Position numbers and translations under genes: made by a program
Shown: positions 9,229-17,269 of the stretch, piece by piece
How the letters are laid out: each line of letters opens with the position of its first letter
Numbering within the stretch: the first letter of the stretch is position 1
The notes under the pieces: model-generated
Told to the model about the DNA's origin: nothing
The model's database searches: none
What the model saw: the letters and a program-made list of their open reading frames with translations, nothing else
Assembly (NCBI GenBank): GCA_027320105.1
Contig: DAHVMA010000056.1
Span: forward strand, 1-64,000
DNA length: 64,000 bases
Origin: JAKAQB01 sp027320105
GTDB taxonomy: Bacteria; Actinomycetota; Acidimicrobiia; Acidimicrobiales; Palsa-688
Direction of reading: 5' to 3'

Positions 9229-10031
9229 CGGGCGGTCATGCCGGCGTCGACCGCCAGCACGGCCCCGGTCAACCCGCTCGCCTCCGGGCTGCACAGCCAG
9301 GCGACGAGGGCGGCGGGCTCTTCGGGGGAGAGGAGGCGGCCGAGCAGGTGGTGCACCGAGAGCTCCTCGGGGTCGGCGATGCCGTACACCGCGGCGCTGG
9401 CGTCGAGCATGGCGGTCGCCGTCGAGCCGGGAGCGACGCAGTTGGCGGTGACCCCGTGGGGGCCCAGTTCGGCGGCGAGCGCCCGGACCAGGCCGATGAC
9501 CCCAGCCTTGGCAGCGCAGTACGCCGCCAGGCGGTCGTGACCGACGAGGCCGGCGGCGGAGCCCACGGCCACGAACCGCCCGGCGCGAGGAGCGGGCCGC
9601 TCCAGCAGCGCTGGCACCGTCGCTTCGGCCAGGCGCCACACGCCTTCGAGGTTGACCGAGAGGACCTGCTCCCACACCTGCCCGGTGGTCTTCCACGCCG
9701 GAGGGCCGCCGGCGATGCAGCCGGCGGCGGCGACGGCGGCGTCGAGGCCGCCGAAGCGCTCCCGCGCTGTGGCGACGGCGCCGGCGAGCGCCGCCGGGTC
9801 CCGCGTGTCGGCCACCACCGCAACGGCGTGCTCGGGGCCTCCGCAGCGGACGACGGTCGCCTCCAGGTCCTCCGGCCGCGCCATGGCGTAGCCGATCCCG
9901 GGCAGGTCGGCGCAGCAGTCGACCAGCACGAGCCGCCACCCGTCGGCAGCCAGGCGGGCTGCCGACGCCGCGCCGATGCCGCGCGCCCCGCCGGTGACGA
10001 GGGCGACGGGCGCCGCCTCCACCGGCGTCAC
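9225..10031 (-). CDS. Mycofactocin-dependent SDR family oxidoreductase
   Basis: Short-chain dehydrogenase of 268 residues with the Rossmann motif VTGGARGIG and the catalytic Ser/Tyr/Lys set in VGSAAGLVGHDRLAAYCAAK. After the second strand it carries an insertion (LPGIGYAMARPEDLEATVV) like that of the SDR subfamilies found only in mycofactocin producers. In those enzymes NAD(H) is held without exchange and mycofactocin acts as the external electron carrier. It starts at GTG 10031 inside the mftC stop (GTGA). Its place within the mft operon supports a dedicated alcohol/aldehyde partner. The substrate is unknown. Confidence 0.85.
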   Translation of the reverse strand: MTPVEAAPVALVTGGARGIGAASAARLAADGWRLVLVDCCADLPGIGYAMARPEDLEATVVRCGGPEHAVAVVADTRDPAALAGAVATARERFGGLDAAVAAAGCIAGGPPAWKTTGQVWEQVLSVNLEGVWRLAEATVPALLERPAPRAGRFVAVGSAAGLVGHDRLAAYCAAKAGVIGLVRALAAELGPHGVTANCVAPGSTATAMLDASAAVYGIADPEELSVHHLLGRLLSPEEPAALVAWLCSPEASGLTGAVLAVDAGMTAR

Positions 10032-11194
10032 CCGACCGTGCTCCCGGCGGTGCCCCGCGCCGTGCTGCGGGCCGTGCTGCCGGCCGGGCGGGTGGGGCGG
10101 AGGCGGACAGCCACGCTGTGCCCGAGCCCCGGCGAGGGCGCCGCCCCGGGCTGGACGGCGGCCAGGAGGGCGGTGCCGTGGCCGGCGACGCATTCGGGGT
10201 CGGGGCCGTCGAGCGGGAGCCCGGTGAAGAACTTGGCCGCCATGCAGCCTCCATGGCATGCGTCGTAGGAGCCGCACGACGCGCAGGCGCCGGCGGAGGA
10301 CGGTTCCCGCAAGGAGAGCAACAGCGGCGACGACCGCCACACCGCCGTGAAGCCGCCGTCGCCCCGGACGGTGCCAGCGCGGAACGAGTCGTGCAGCACG
10401 AACGGGCAGGCGTACACGTCACCGACCGGGTCGACGAGGCAGACCACCCTGCCGGCGCCGCAGAGGTTGAGGCCCGGCAGCGGGGCTCCCAGCGCCGACA
10501 GGTGGAAGAACGAGTCGCCAGTGAGCACCTCCGGGTGGGCGACGAGCCAGTGGTAGAGGGCCACCTGCTGGGCGGCGGTCGGGTGCAGCGACGCCCACAT
10601 GCTGGCGGCGCGCCCGGACGGCCGGAGCCGTGTCAGCCGCAGCTGGGCGCCGTAGCCTGCAGCCAGCGCCGCCAGGCCGTCGAGCTGGCCGACGTTGTGG
10701 CGCGTCACCACCACGCTGATCTTGAACGGCCCAAACCCCGCCGCTGCCAGGTTGTCCATCGCCCGCCTCGCCGCCGCCCACGAACCGGCGCCCCGCACGG
10801 CGTCGTTGGTCGCCTCGTCGGCACCGTCGAGTGAGACCTGCACGTCGAGGTAGTCGCTGCCCGCCAGCCGGCGGGCCCGTCCGGGCGTGAGCGTGGTGCC
10901 GTTGGTCGAGAACTTGACCCCCACGCCGCGCCCGACGGCGTAGTCGACCAGGTCGTAGAAATCGCCCCGGATGGTGGGCTCCCCCCCGCCGATGTTCACG
11001 TAGAAGACCTGCAGCGACCGCAGCTCGTCGATCAACGCCCGCGCCTCGCTCGTGGTCAGCTCCAGCGGGTCGCGCCGCCCCGACGACGATAGGCAGTGCA
11101 CGCACGCGAGGTTGCAGCCGTAGGTCAGCTCCCAGGTGATGCAGACGGGCGCGTCCAAGCCACGTTCCAGATCCTCGACGAGGCCCCTGCTCAC
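10028..11194 (-). CDS. mftC: Mycofactocin radical SAM maturase MftC
   Basis: Radical SAM/SPASM enzyme that oxidatively decarboxylates the C-terminal Tyr of MftA and cross-links it to Val. The SAM-cluster cysteines are C27, C31 and C34 (CNLACVHC), followed by the GGEPT motif and a C-terminal SPASM region with cysteines in CGAGRVVC, YACPF and CASCGSYDACHGGC. Start GTG 11194 overlaps the mftB stop by 4 bases; longer open sequence upstream is not homologous. It has 388 residues and a low-complexity Arg/Ser/Thr-rich tail. It needs MftB to present the peptide. Confidence 0.93.
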   Translation of the reverse strand: MSRGLVEDLERGLDAPVCITWELTYGCNLACVHCLSSSGRRDPLELTTSEARALIDELRSLQVFYVNIGGGEPTIRGDFYDLVDYAVGRGVGVKFSTNGTTLTPGRARRLAGSDYLDVQVSLDGADEATNDAVRGAGSWAAARRAMDNLAAAGFGPFKISVVVTRHNVGQLDGLAALAAGYGAQLRLTRLRPSGRAASMWASLHPTAAQQVALYHWLVAHPEVLTGDSFFHLSALGAPLPGLNLCGAGRVVCLVDPVGDVYACPFVLHDSFRAGTVRGDGGFTAVWRSSPLLLSLREPSSAGACASCGSYDACHGGCMAAKFFTGLPLDGPDPECVAGHGTALLAAVQPGAAPSPGLGHSVAVRLRPTRPAGSTARSTARGTAGSTVG

Positions 11195-11469
11195 GCAGCC
11201 CCCACGAGGAAGCCGGCGGCGGCGAGCGATGCGAGCGCCTCCAGGTAGCGGTCCCGCCTGGGAGCGGGCACGGCGGCGTCGACAGCAGCCCCGACCGACG
11301 GGTGGGCGGGCAGCGATCGCACCACCTGCACCAAGAGAGGGGAGCGCAGGAAGCTGAGACGGCGGGTGTCGTAGTGGTAGGCGAGCGCACCCCACGGCTC
11401 GGGGCGCAACGCCACGTGAGGGTCCAAGCGGTAGGCCGAGCGGGCGTCGAAGAGGGCGACGTCTTTCAA
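11191..11469 (-). CDS. mftB: Mycofactocin precursor-binding protein MftB
   Basis: Small PqqD-like (RRE) chaperone of 92 residues that binds the MftA leader and delivers it to MftC. The sequence carries the family pattern: an N-terminal YRLDPHVALRPEPWGALAYH block, then TRRLSFLRSP. No ATG or GTG is available in frame; TTG 11469, 4 bases after the mftA stop, gives a length like known MftB. There is no Shine-Dalgarno sequence, so translation probably depends on coupling to mftA. Confidence 0.88.
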   Translation of the reverse strand: MKDVALFDARSAYRLDPHVALRPEPWGALAYHYDTRRLSFLRSPLLVQVVRSLPAHPSVGAAVDAAVPAPRRDRYLEALASLAAAGFLVGAA

Positions 11470-11473
11470 CGGA

Positions 11474-11590
11474 TCAATAGACGCCGCACATGCCGTCGAT
11501 GGAGATCTCCTCGACGAGCAGCTCGTCGTCGACCAGCTCCTCGTCGTCTCGGGGCTCGTCGAGCGTGGCAGGGACGTCGGTTGGCGGCAT
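11474..11590 (-). CDS. mftA: Mycofactocin precursor peptide MftA
   Basis: A 38-residue ribosomal peptide ending in EISIDGMCGVY, the hallmark C-terminus of MftA. The final Val-Tyr dipeptide is the part converted to premycofactocin. The rest is an acidic leader, as expected for an RRE-recognised precursor. It starts at ATG 11590 with no Shine-Dalgarno sequence; TATATT lies 7 bases upstream, suggesting a leaderless transcript. It heads the operon mftA-mftB-mftC-SDR-mftF and diverges from lpd. The match of tail sequence and neighbours makes the call firm. Confidence 0.95.
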   Translation of the reverse strand: MPPTDVPATLDEPRDDEELVDDELLVEEISIDGMCGVY

Positions 11591-11597
11591 GTCGGCC

Positions 11598-11603
11598 AAT
11601 ATA
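11598..11603 (-). promoter_or_regulatory. -10 box (TATATT) for the mft operon
   Basis: On the minus strand TATATT ends 7 bases before the mftA ATG. No good -35 box is seen at 16-18 bases. An MftR (TetR-type) gene is absent from the window and no obvious dyad was found, so regulation is unknown. Confidence 0.45.
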
Positions 11604-11671
11604 GGAGCACGAGGAGCGTGGGCCCGGCCGGTCCGAGCCGGTGCTCGCGTACCCTGAAGCCGATCGAGGAG

Positions 11672-13078
11672 GTGGTCCCTACGGCCCAGGAGTTCGATGT
11701 CGTCGTCATCGGCGGGGGCCCAGCCGGCTACGCCGCAGCCCTGCACGGCGGCCTGGCCGGCCTCAGCATTGCCGTCGTGGAGAAGGAAAGGGTCGGCGGG
11801 ACCTGCCTCCACCGGGGATGCATACCCGCCAAGGAGCTCCTCGAGACGGCGGCGGTGTACCGCACCGTCAGCGGCGCCAAGGAGTTCGGCATCATTGCCG
11901 ACACGCCCGGCATCGAGCTCGCCCAGAGCCAGGCCCGCAAGCAGAAGGTCGTCGACCAGCTCTGGAAGGGTCTGCAGGGATTGCTCAAGAAGAGAAAGGT
12001 CACGACGTTCACCGGCACCGGTCGGCTCGGACCAGGTCACGCCGTCACCGTCGACGACGGGACCGAGTTGGTCGGCAAGTCGGTCATCATCGCTTCCGGC
12101 TCCGTGCCCCGCACGATCCCGGGATTCGACGTCGACGGCAGGTTCGTCATGACCTCCGACGAGGTGCTGAGCCTGGAGCGGTTGCCGGCCTCGGCGGTGG
12201 TGATCGGGGGCGGGGCCATCGGCTGCGAGTTCGCCTCGATGCTCGCCGACCTGGGCACGCAGGTGACGATCCTCGAGGGCCTCCCGAAGATCCTCCCCGG
12301 CTGCGACAAGGACGTCGCCGACGTCGTCGTGCGCTCGTTCAAGAAGCGGGGCATCGACATCCGCACCGGGGTCGTAGTGACCGGCCACCGTCCCTCCGGC
12401 GACGGGGGGACGACGACCGTGCAGTTCGGCGAGGGCGAGGAGATCACCGTAGAAGCGGTGGTCGTGTCAGTCGGGCGCCGCCCCCTCTCGGAGAACCTCG
12501 GCCTGGAGGGCACCGGCGTCGAGGTGGACGATCGGGGGTTCGTCAAGGTCGACGCCTACTGCCGGACCGGCGAGCCGGGCGTGTTCGCCTGCGGCGACGT
12601 CATCGCCACCCCGCAGCTGGCCCACGTCGGTTTCGCCGAAGGGATGCTGGCCATCGACCAGATCCTCGGGGACACCGTCGTGCCGGTCGACCACGGGAAG
12701 GTGCCGTGGTGCATCTACTGCCACCCGGAGGTCGCCTTCGCCGGGCTCTCGGAGGAGGCCGCCCGCGAGGCTGGCTACGAGGTGCTCACCAAGAAGGACC
12801 CCTACGGGGGCAACGGGCGGGCACTGATCGTCGGCGAGCCCGACGGCCTCGTGAAGGTGATCTGCGAGAAGGGCCCCGACGGCAGGGCGGGGCGCATCCT
12901 CGGTGTGCACATGGTCGGACCGTGGGTCACCGAGCAGCTCGGGCAGGCGTACCTCTCGGTCAACTGGGAGGCCACGCCCGATGAGGTCGGCCACTTCGTG
13001 CAGCCGCACCCCACGTTGTCGGAGACGTTCGGCGAGACCGTGCTCGCCCTGACCGGAAGAGGACTCCACGTTGGCTGA
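11672..13078 (+). CDS. lpd: Dihydrolipoyl dehydrogenase (E3)
   Basis: FAD disulfide oxidoreductase that reoxidises dihydrolipoamide of 2-oxo acid dehydrogenase complexes with NAD. Seen: FAD motif VVVIGGGPAGYAAA, redox disulfide GGTCLHRGCIPAK, NAD motif VVIGGGAIGCEFASML, and the C-terminal HPHPTLSE-type block (VQPHPTLSETF) with the active-site His. The start is set at GTG 11672 (468 residues): a TACCCT -10 box at 11650-11655 would place the mRNA start after the other candidate, GTG 11618. It overlaps the E2 gene by 8 bases, indicating one operon. Confidence 0.94.
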   Translation: MVPTAQEFDVVVIGGGPAGYAAALHGGLAGLSIAVVEKERVGGTCLHRGCIPAKELLETAAVYRTVSGAKEFGIIADTPGIELAQSQARKQKVVDQLWKGLQGLLKKRKVTTFTGTGRLGPGHAVTVDDGTELVGKSVIIASGSVPRTIPGFDVDGRFVMTSDEVLSLERLPASAVVIGGGAIGCEFASMLADLGTQVTILEGLPKILPGCDKDVADVVVRSFKKRGIDIRTGVVVTGHRPSGDGGTTTVQFGEGEEITVEAVVVSVGRRPLSENLGLEGTGVEVDDRGFVKVDAYCRTGEPGVFACGDVIATPQLAHVGFAEGMLAIDQILGDTVVPVDHGKVPWCIYCHPEVAFAGLSEEAAREAGYEVLTKKDPYGGNGRALIVGEPDGLVKVICEKGPDGRAGRILGVHMVGPWVTEQLGQAYLSVNWEATPDEVGHFVQPHPTLSETFGETVLALTGRGLHVG

Positions 13079-14480
13079 CATCGTCATGCCCCAACTCGGT
13101 GAGACGGTCACCGAGGGGACCATCACCCGGTGGCTCAAGCAGGTCGGCGACCCCGTCGCCGAGGACGAGGTGCTGTTCGAGGTCTCGACCGACAAGGTCG
13201 ACTCGGAGGTGCCGTCGCCGGCGGCCGGCGTGCTCTCCGAGATCCTCGTCCAGGAGGGCGACACCGTCGACGTCGGCACCCGCCTTGCCGTGATCAGCCC
13301 CGCCGGCGCGGGTGGCGCCAGCAACGACGCGGCGCCGGCCGCCTCGACCCCCGAGCCGGCGATGGCGCCGGCCGATCCGACCCCCGAGCCGGCGATGGTG
13401 CCGGCCGATCCGCCGGCGGCCGCCGAAGAGGCCGGCGTGCCGGTCCTCCGCGGTCCGGCAACGGGCGGCGTCGCACCGCCCGGCGGGGGTACCGACGGCG
13501 GCGGCAAGGTGCTCTCGCCGGTCGTGCGCCGGCTCATCGCCGAGCACAACCTCGACCCGGCGGGCATCTCCGGCTCGGGCGCAGGCGGGAGGATCACCCG
13601 CGGCGACGTCCTCGCTCTGATCGACAAGCGGAGCAACGGGGGCGCCCCGCCGGCGCAGCCGCCCGCGCCTCGCCGACCTGAAGCCCCCGTGCCGGCCGCG
13701 GCGGCACCCCCGCCGGCGCCGGCCCCGGTCCGGACCGTCGAGCCCTTCGGGCCGGCCGCCCCGGGGGAGCGCGACACGGTCATCCCGTTCACGAACATCC
13801 GCCGGCGCACCGCCGAGCACATGGTCCGCTCCAAGCACACCTCCGCTCACACCGTGGTCGCCGTCGAGGTCGACTACCTCGGCGTCGAGCGGGCGCGCGC
13901 CGCGCAGAAGGCCGCCTTCAAGGAGACCGAGGGCTTCTCCCTCACCTACCTCCCGTTCGTCGCCCGGGCGACCGTCGACGCCATCGAGCAGTTCCCCAAC
14001 TTGAACAGCTCCGTCGGCGACGACGCCCTCATCGTGCACGGCGAGGTCCATCTCGGCATCGCCGTCGACCTCGACTTCGAGGGACTCCTCGTACCGGTGA
14101 TCCACCAGGCGGACGGCAAGCGCCTCCGCCAGCTCGCCCGGGAGATCTCGAGCCTGGCAGCCAAGGCCCGGAGTCGCCGCCTCACGATGGACGACATCGC
14201 CGGTGGCACGTTCACCATCACCAACGCCGGCCCGTTCGGGACGTTGATCACCGTGCCGGTGATCAACCAGCCACAGACGGCGATCCTCTCGACCGACGGC
14301 GTCCGCAAGCGCCCCGTGGCGGTCGAGATGCCCGACGGCAGCGACGGCATCGCCGTCCACCCGGTGGGCAACCTCGTGCTCTCCTTCGACCACCGCGCCT
14401 TCGACGGGGCCTACGCCGCCGCCTTCGTAGCCCGCATCAAGGAGATCATCGAGACACGGGACTGGTCGTCGGAGCTGTGA
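13071..14480 (+). CDS. sucB: Dihydrolipoamide acyltransferase E2 (SucB/AceF type)
   Basis: Transfers acyl groups from the lipoyl arm to CoA in a 2-oxo acid dehydrogenase complex. There is one N-terminal lipoyl domain with the lipoylated Lys42 in STDKVDSE, then a Pro/Ala linker containing an 11-residue tandem repeat (PEPAMxPADP). A subunit-binding domain follows (SPVVRRLIAEHNLD), and then the catalytic domain ending in DHRAFDGAYAA with the active-site His and Asp. It starts at TTG 13071 inside lpd. It could serve pyruvate, 2-oxoglutarate or both; single-lipoyl form and neighbours do not decide this, so the symbol is tentative. Confidence 0.88.
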   Translation: MADIVMPQLGETVTEGTITRWLKQVGDPVAEDEVLFEVSTDKVDSEVPSPAAGVLSEILVQEGDTVDVGTRLAVISPAGAGGASNDAAPAASTPEPAMAPADPTPEPAMVPADPPAAAEEAGVPVLRGPATGGVAPPGGGTDGGGKVLSPVVRRLIAEHNLDPAGISGSGAGGRITRGDVLALIDKRSNGGAPPAQPPAPRRPEAPVPAAAAPPPAPAPVRTVEPFGPAAPGERDTVIPFTNIRRRTAEHMVRSKHTSAHTVVAVEVDYLGVERARAAQKAAFKETEGFSLTYLPFVARATVDAIEQFPNLNSSVGDDALIVHGEVHLGIAVDLDFEGLLVPVIHQADGKRLRQLAREISSLAAKARSRRLTMDDIAGGTFTITNAGPFGTLITVPVINQPQTAILSTDGVRKRPVAVEMPDGSDGIAVHPVGNLVLSFDHRAFDGAYAAAFVARIKEIIETRDWSSEL

Positions 14481-14525
14481 GCGGCGGCCCGCTGTGAGCG
14501 TCGGCCCGCTGTGAGCGGCGGCCTG
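14475..14525 (+). repeat. Three 17-bp tandem repeats between E2 and lipB-lipA
   Basis: Copies at 14475-14491, 14492-14508 and 14509-14525 share CTGTGAGCGGCGGCCCG with single-base changes. Copy 1 contains the E2 stop TGA and copy 3 contains the GTG start of the next gene, so the whole spacer was made by duplication of a stop/start junction. Confidence 0.85.
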
Positions 14526-16160
14526 CTGCGGGCCCGCTGGCTAGGGCGGGTCGGCTACGGGGACGCCCTGGCCCTCCAGCGCGGCCTGTGGGCGGACGGC
14601 GTCGACGACTGGTTGCTTCTGCTCGAGCACCCTCACGTCTACACCCTCGGCGTGCGGGCCGACCCCGCCCATGTCCTGGTCGACCCGGCGAGCGTCGGCG
14701 CCGATCTCTTCACGAGTGATCGCGGTGGTGACGTCACCTACCACGGGCCGGGCCAGCTGGTCGGCTACCCGATCCGCTCCGTGGCGATGGGACCGGGCGC
14801 CATCCCGACGTACGTCCACCGGCTCGAGCAGGTCGTGATCGACGCCCTCGCCGCCGTCGGCCTCCCCGGCGCCTCGCGCCTCGACGGCTACCCCGGTGTC
14901 TGGATCGGTGCCGACGCAGGGTCGCCGCGCAAGATCTGCGCCATCGGGGTCAGGCTGAGCAGGGGCCGGACGATGCACGGCTTTGCCCTCAACGTCGCCC
15001 CGGACATGGCCTACTTCGACCACATCGTGCCGTGCGGGATCGCTGACAAGCCGGTCACCTCGCTCGCTGCCGAAGGCGTCCACGTGCCGTTGCGCGCCGT
15101 CGTCGACGCCGTCGTCGAAGCCGCCGCAAGCCGGTGGGGCTACCACGGGGTCGACCGCCGCGACGTCGCCTGGCGTGTCCGCAGCGAGGACGTCGCCCCC
15201 TTCACGCGGGGGCAGGGACCCGGCGCGCCCGTTCGGCTCCTCGGCCGGCTGGCCCAAGCCGGCGTCGACCCCGGTGCAGGCGTGGACCCGGCTGCCCGCA
15301 AGCCCGACTGGCTGCGCGCGCCGGTCCGGATGGGCGAGGAGTACCGCTCCCTGCGGCGCACCATGCGCTCCCTCCAGCTGGTGACCGTGTGCGAGGAGGC
15401 CGGTTGCCCCAACATCTACGAGTGCTGGGCGGACGGGACGGCCACGTTCATGGTCAACGGCGACCGCTGCACCCGGGCGTGCGGCTTCTGCCTCGTCGAC
15501 ACCCGCAAACCCCTCCCTCCCGACGCCGGCGAGCCTGAGCGGGTCGCTCTGGCCGTGGCCCGCATGCGCCTCGCCCACGCCGTCGTCACCACCGTCGCCC
15601 GCGACGACCTCCCCGACGACGGGGCTGGGACGCTGGCGCAGACCGTGGTCGCCATCCGTCGCCGGACGCCGGCGACCAGGGTCGAGCTGCTCGTCTCGGA
15701 CTGCAGGGGCCACGACGCGTCGCTGCAGCGCATCTTCGAGGTGCGGCCCGACGTGCTCGACCACAACGTCGAGACCGTGCCCCGGCTCCAGCGCGCCGTC
15801 CGACCGTCGGCGTCCTACGCCCGGAGCCTTTCGGTGCTCGCCCGGGCCCGGGCCGCCGGGCTCTCGACCAAGTCGGGGATCATCGTCGGGATGGGAGAGG
15901 AGCGGGAGGAGGTCCTCTCCACGCTTGCCGACCTGCACGGAGTCGGCGTCGACATCGTCACCATCGGCCAGTACCTGCGGCCGACATCCCACCACCTGCC
16001 GGTGGCGCGATGGTGGACGCCGCAGGAGCTCGCCGAGCTGAAGGCGGCCGGCGAGGCCATGGGGATCCCGGTCGTGGAAGCGTCGCCGCTGACCCGCTCG
16101 AGCTACCACGCGCGCGCTGCCGCCGAGGCAGCGCTGCAGGCGAGGGTCGCTGCCCGATGA
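14511..16160 (+). CDS. lipB-lipA: Bifunctional octanoyltransferase LipB - lipoyl synthase LipA fusion
   Basis: One open frame of 549 residues carries both steps of lipoyl cofactor assembly. Residues 1 to about 225 are LipB: GGDVTYHGPGQLVGYP, the lysine in PRKICAIGV, and the catalytic Cys175 in PCGIADKPVTSL. A linker follows. From about residue 262 comes LipA, with the auxiliary cluster cysteines C294, C299 and C305 (CEEAGCPNIYEC), the radical SAM cysteines C320, C324 and C327 (CTRACGFC), and the C-terminal RSSYHA. No stop or frameshift separates them. An internal GTG near 15283 might give free LipA. The gene lies beside the lipoylated E2 it would modify. Confidence 0.93.
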   Translation: MSGGLLRARWLGRVGYGDALALQRGLWADGVDDWLLLLEHPHVYTLGVRADPAHVLVDPASVGADLFTSDRGGDVTYHGPGQLVGYPIRSVAMGPGAIPTYVHRLEQVVIDALAAVGLPGASRLDGYPGVWIGADAGSPRKICAIGVRLSRGRTMHGFALNVAPDMAYFDHIVPCGIADKPVTSLAAEGVHVPLRAVVDAVVEAAASRWGYHGVDRRDVAWRVRSEDVAPFTRGQGPGAPVRLLGRLAQAGVDPGAGVDPAARKPDWLRAPVRMGEEYRSLRRTMRSLQLVTVCEEAGCPNIYECWADGTATFMVNGDRCTRACGFCLVDTRKPLPPDAGEPERVALAVARMRLAHAVVTTVARDDLPDDGAGTLAQTVVAIRRRTPATRVELLVSDCRGHDASLQRIFEVRPDVLDHNVETVPRLQRAVRPSASYARSLSVLARARAAGLSTKSGIIVGMGEEREEVLSTLADLHGVGVDIVTIGQYLRPTSHHLPVARWWTPQELAELKAAGEAMGIPVVEASPLTRSSYHARAAAEAALQARVAAR

Positions 16161-17251
16161 GCGCCCGGGTGCAGCGCCTCGCCCGGGTGCGGGCCGCCAT
16201 GGGCGCCGCCGGCGTCGACGCCCTCCTCCTGTCGCTCGGCGCCGACCTACCGTGGCTCACCGGGTACGAGGCCATGCCGCTCGAGCGCCTGACCATGCTC
16301 GTGGTCCCCGCAGACGACGACGCAGTCCTCGTCGTCCCGCAACTCGAAGCGCCACGGGTCCAACCCGATCCGGAGGTCTTCGAGATGCGGCCGTGGAAGG
16401 AGGGGACAGACCCGGTCGCCACCGTCGCCCGGCTGGTGGGAGGCCGCCGCCGGCTCGCCGTGTCCGACCGGACGTGGGCGGCGTTCGTCCTCGCGCTGCA
16501 GCAGGCGCTGCCCGGCCGGTCCTTTGGCGTCGCGTCGTCGGTGACCGGGCCGCTGCGAGCAGTCAAGGACGAGGGCGAGGTCGCGGCGCTCGCCGCCGCG
16601 TCCGCCGCCGCCGCCCGGGTCGCCGAGGCGCTGCTATCGGGAGGCGTCCGGCTCGTCGGGCGCCCCGAGCGGGACGTGTCCGACGAGATCGGCCGCAGGT
16701 TGCTCGCCGAGGGCCACGACCGGGTGAACTTCGCCATCGTCGGCAGCGGTCCCAACTCGGCGAGCCCCCACCACGAGCCGGGCGACCGGGTCATCGGCGC
16801 CGGCGAGGCGGTGGTGTGCGACTTCGGCGGGACCCTGGAGGGCTACTGCTCGGACACCACCCGCACGGTCTTCACCGGGGAGCCTCCCGCCGAGTTCGCC
16901 GAGCTGTACACCGTCCTGCAGGAGGCGCAGTCCGCCGCCGTGGGCGCCGCCACCGTCGGCACCGCCTGCGAGGACGTCGACCGGGTCGCACGCGACCGCA
17001 TTGCCGGCGCCGGCTACGGCGACGCTTTTTTCCATCGCACCGGGCACGGGATCGGGCTCGAGAGCCACGAGGACCCGTACATCGCCGGGGGCAACCGCGC
17101 CCCACTCGTCGCCGGGCACGCCTTCTCCGTCGAGCCGGGCATCTACCTCGCCGGGCGGTGGGGCGCTCGCATCGAGGACATCGTGATTGCCACGCCGGAG
17201 GGTCCCCGTCCCCTCAACCGAAGCCGGCACGACCTCGTCGTCACCGCGTAG
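16157..17251 (+). CDS. pepQ: M24 family metallopeptidase (Xaa-Pro aminopeptidase-like)
   Basis: Pita-bread fold peptidase or dipeptidase acting near proline, likely cytoplasmic. The five metal ligands are seen in order: Asp in VCDFGGTLEGYCSD, the second Asp in that motif, His in RTGHGIGLESHEDP, Glu in SVEPGIYL, and Glu in GARIEDIV. The N-terminal creatinase-like domain spans about residues 1-130. It is 364 residues long. ATG 16157 overlaps the lipA stop (ATGA). Proline specificity is inferred from the family and the symbol is tentative. Confidence 0.87.
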   Translation: MSARVQRLARVRAAMGAAGVDALLLSLGADLPWLTGYEAMPLERLTMLVVPADDDAVLVVPQLEAPRVQPDPEVFEMRPWKEGTDPVATVARLVGGRRRLAVSDRTWAAFVLALQQALPGRSFGVASSVTGPLRAVKDEGEVAALAAASAAAARVAEALLSGGVRLVGRPERDVSDEIGRRLLAEGHDRVNFAIVGSGPNSASPHHEPGDRVIGAGEAVVCDFGGTLEGYCSDTTRTVFTGEPPAEFAELYTVLQEAQSAAVGAATVGTACEDVDRVARDRIAGAGYGDAFFHRTGHGIGLESHEDPYIAGGNRAPLVAGHAFSVEPGIYLAGRWGARIEDIVIATPEGPRPLNRSRHDLVVTA

Positions 17252-17257
17252 TCAGGC

Positions 17258-17263
17258 TACGGT
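17258..17263 (+). promoter_or_regulatory. -10 box (TACGGT) before the VOC gene
   Basis: TACGGT ends 6 bases before the ATG at 17270, with no Shine-Dalgarno sequence, so a leaderless transcript is likely. Inferred from spacing. Confidence 0.4.
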
Positions 17264-17269
17264 GCGGAG

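Noticed and set aside
11618..11671. Longer lpd start at GTG 11618
   Set aside because: The extra 18 residues are not family-like and the best -10 box (11650-11655) lies downstream of that codon.
15283..16160. Separate lipA gene starting at GTG near 15283
   Set aside because: The frame is continuous with lipB, with no stop, frameshift or clear ribosome site at the junction, so one fused gene is the simpler reading.
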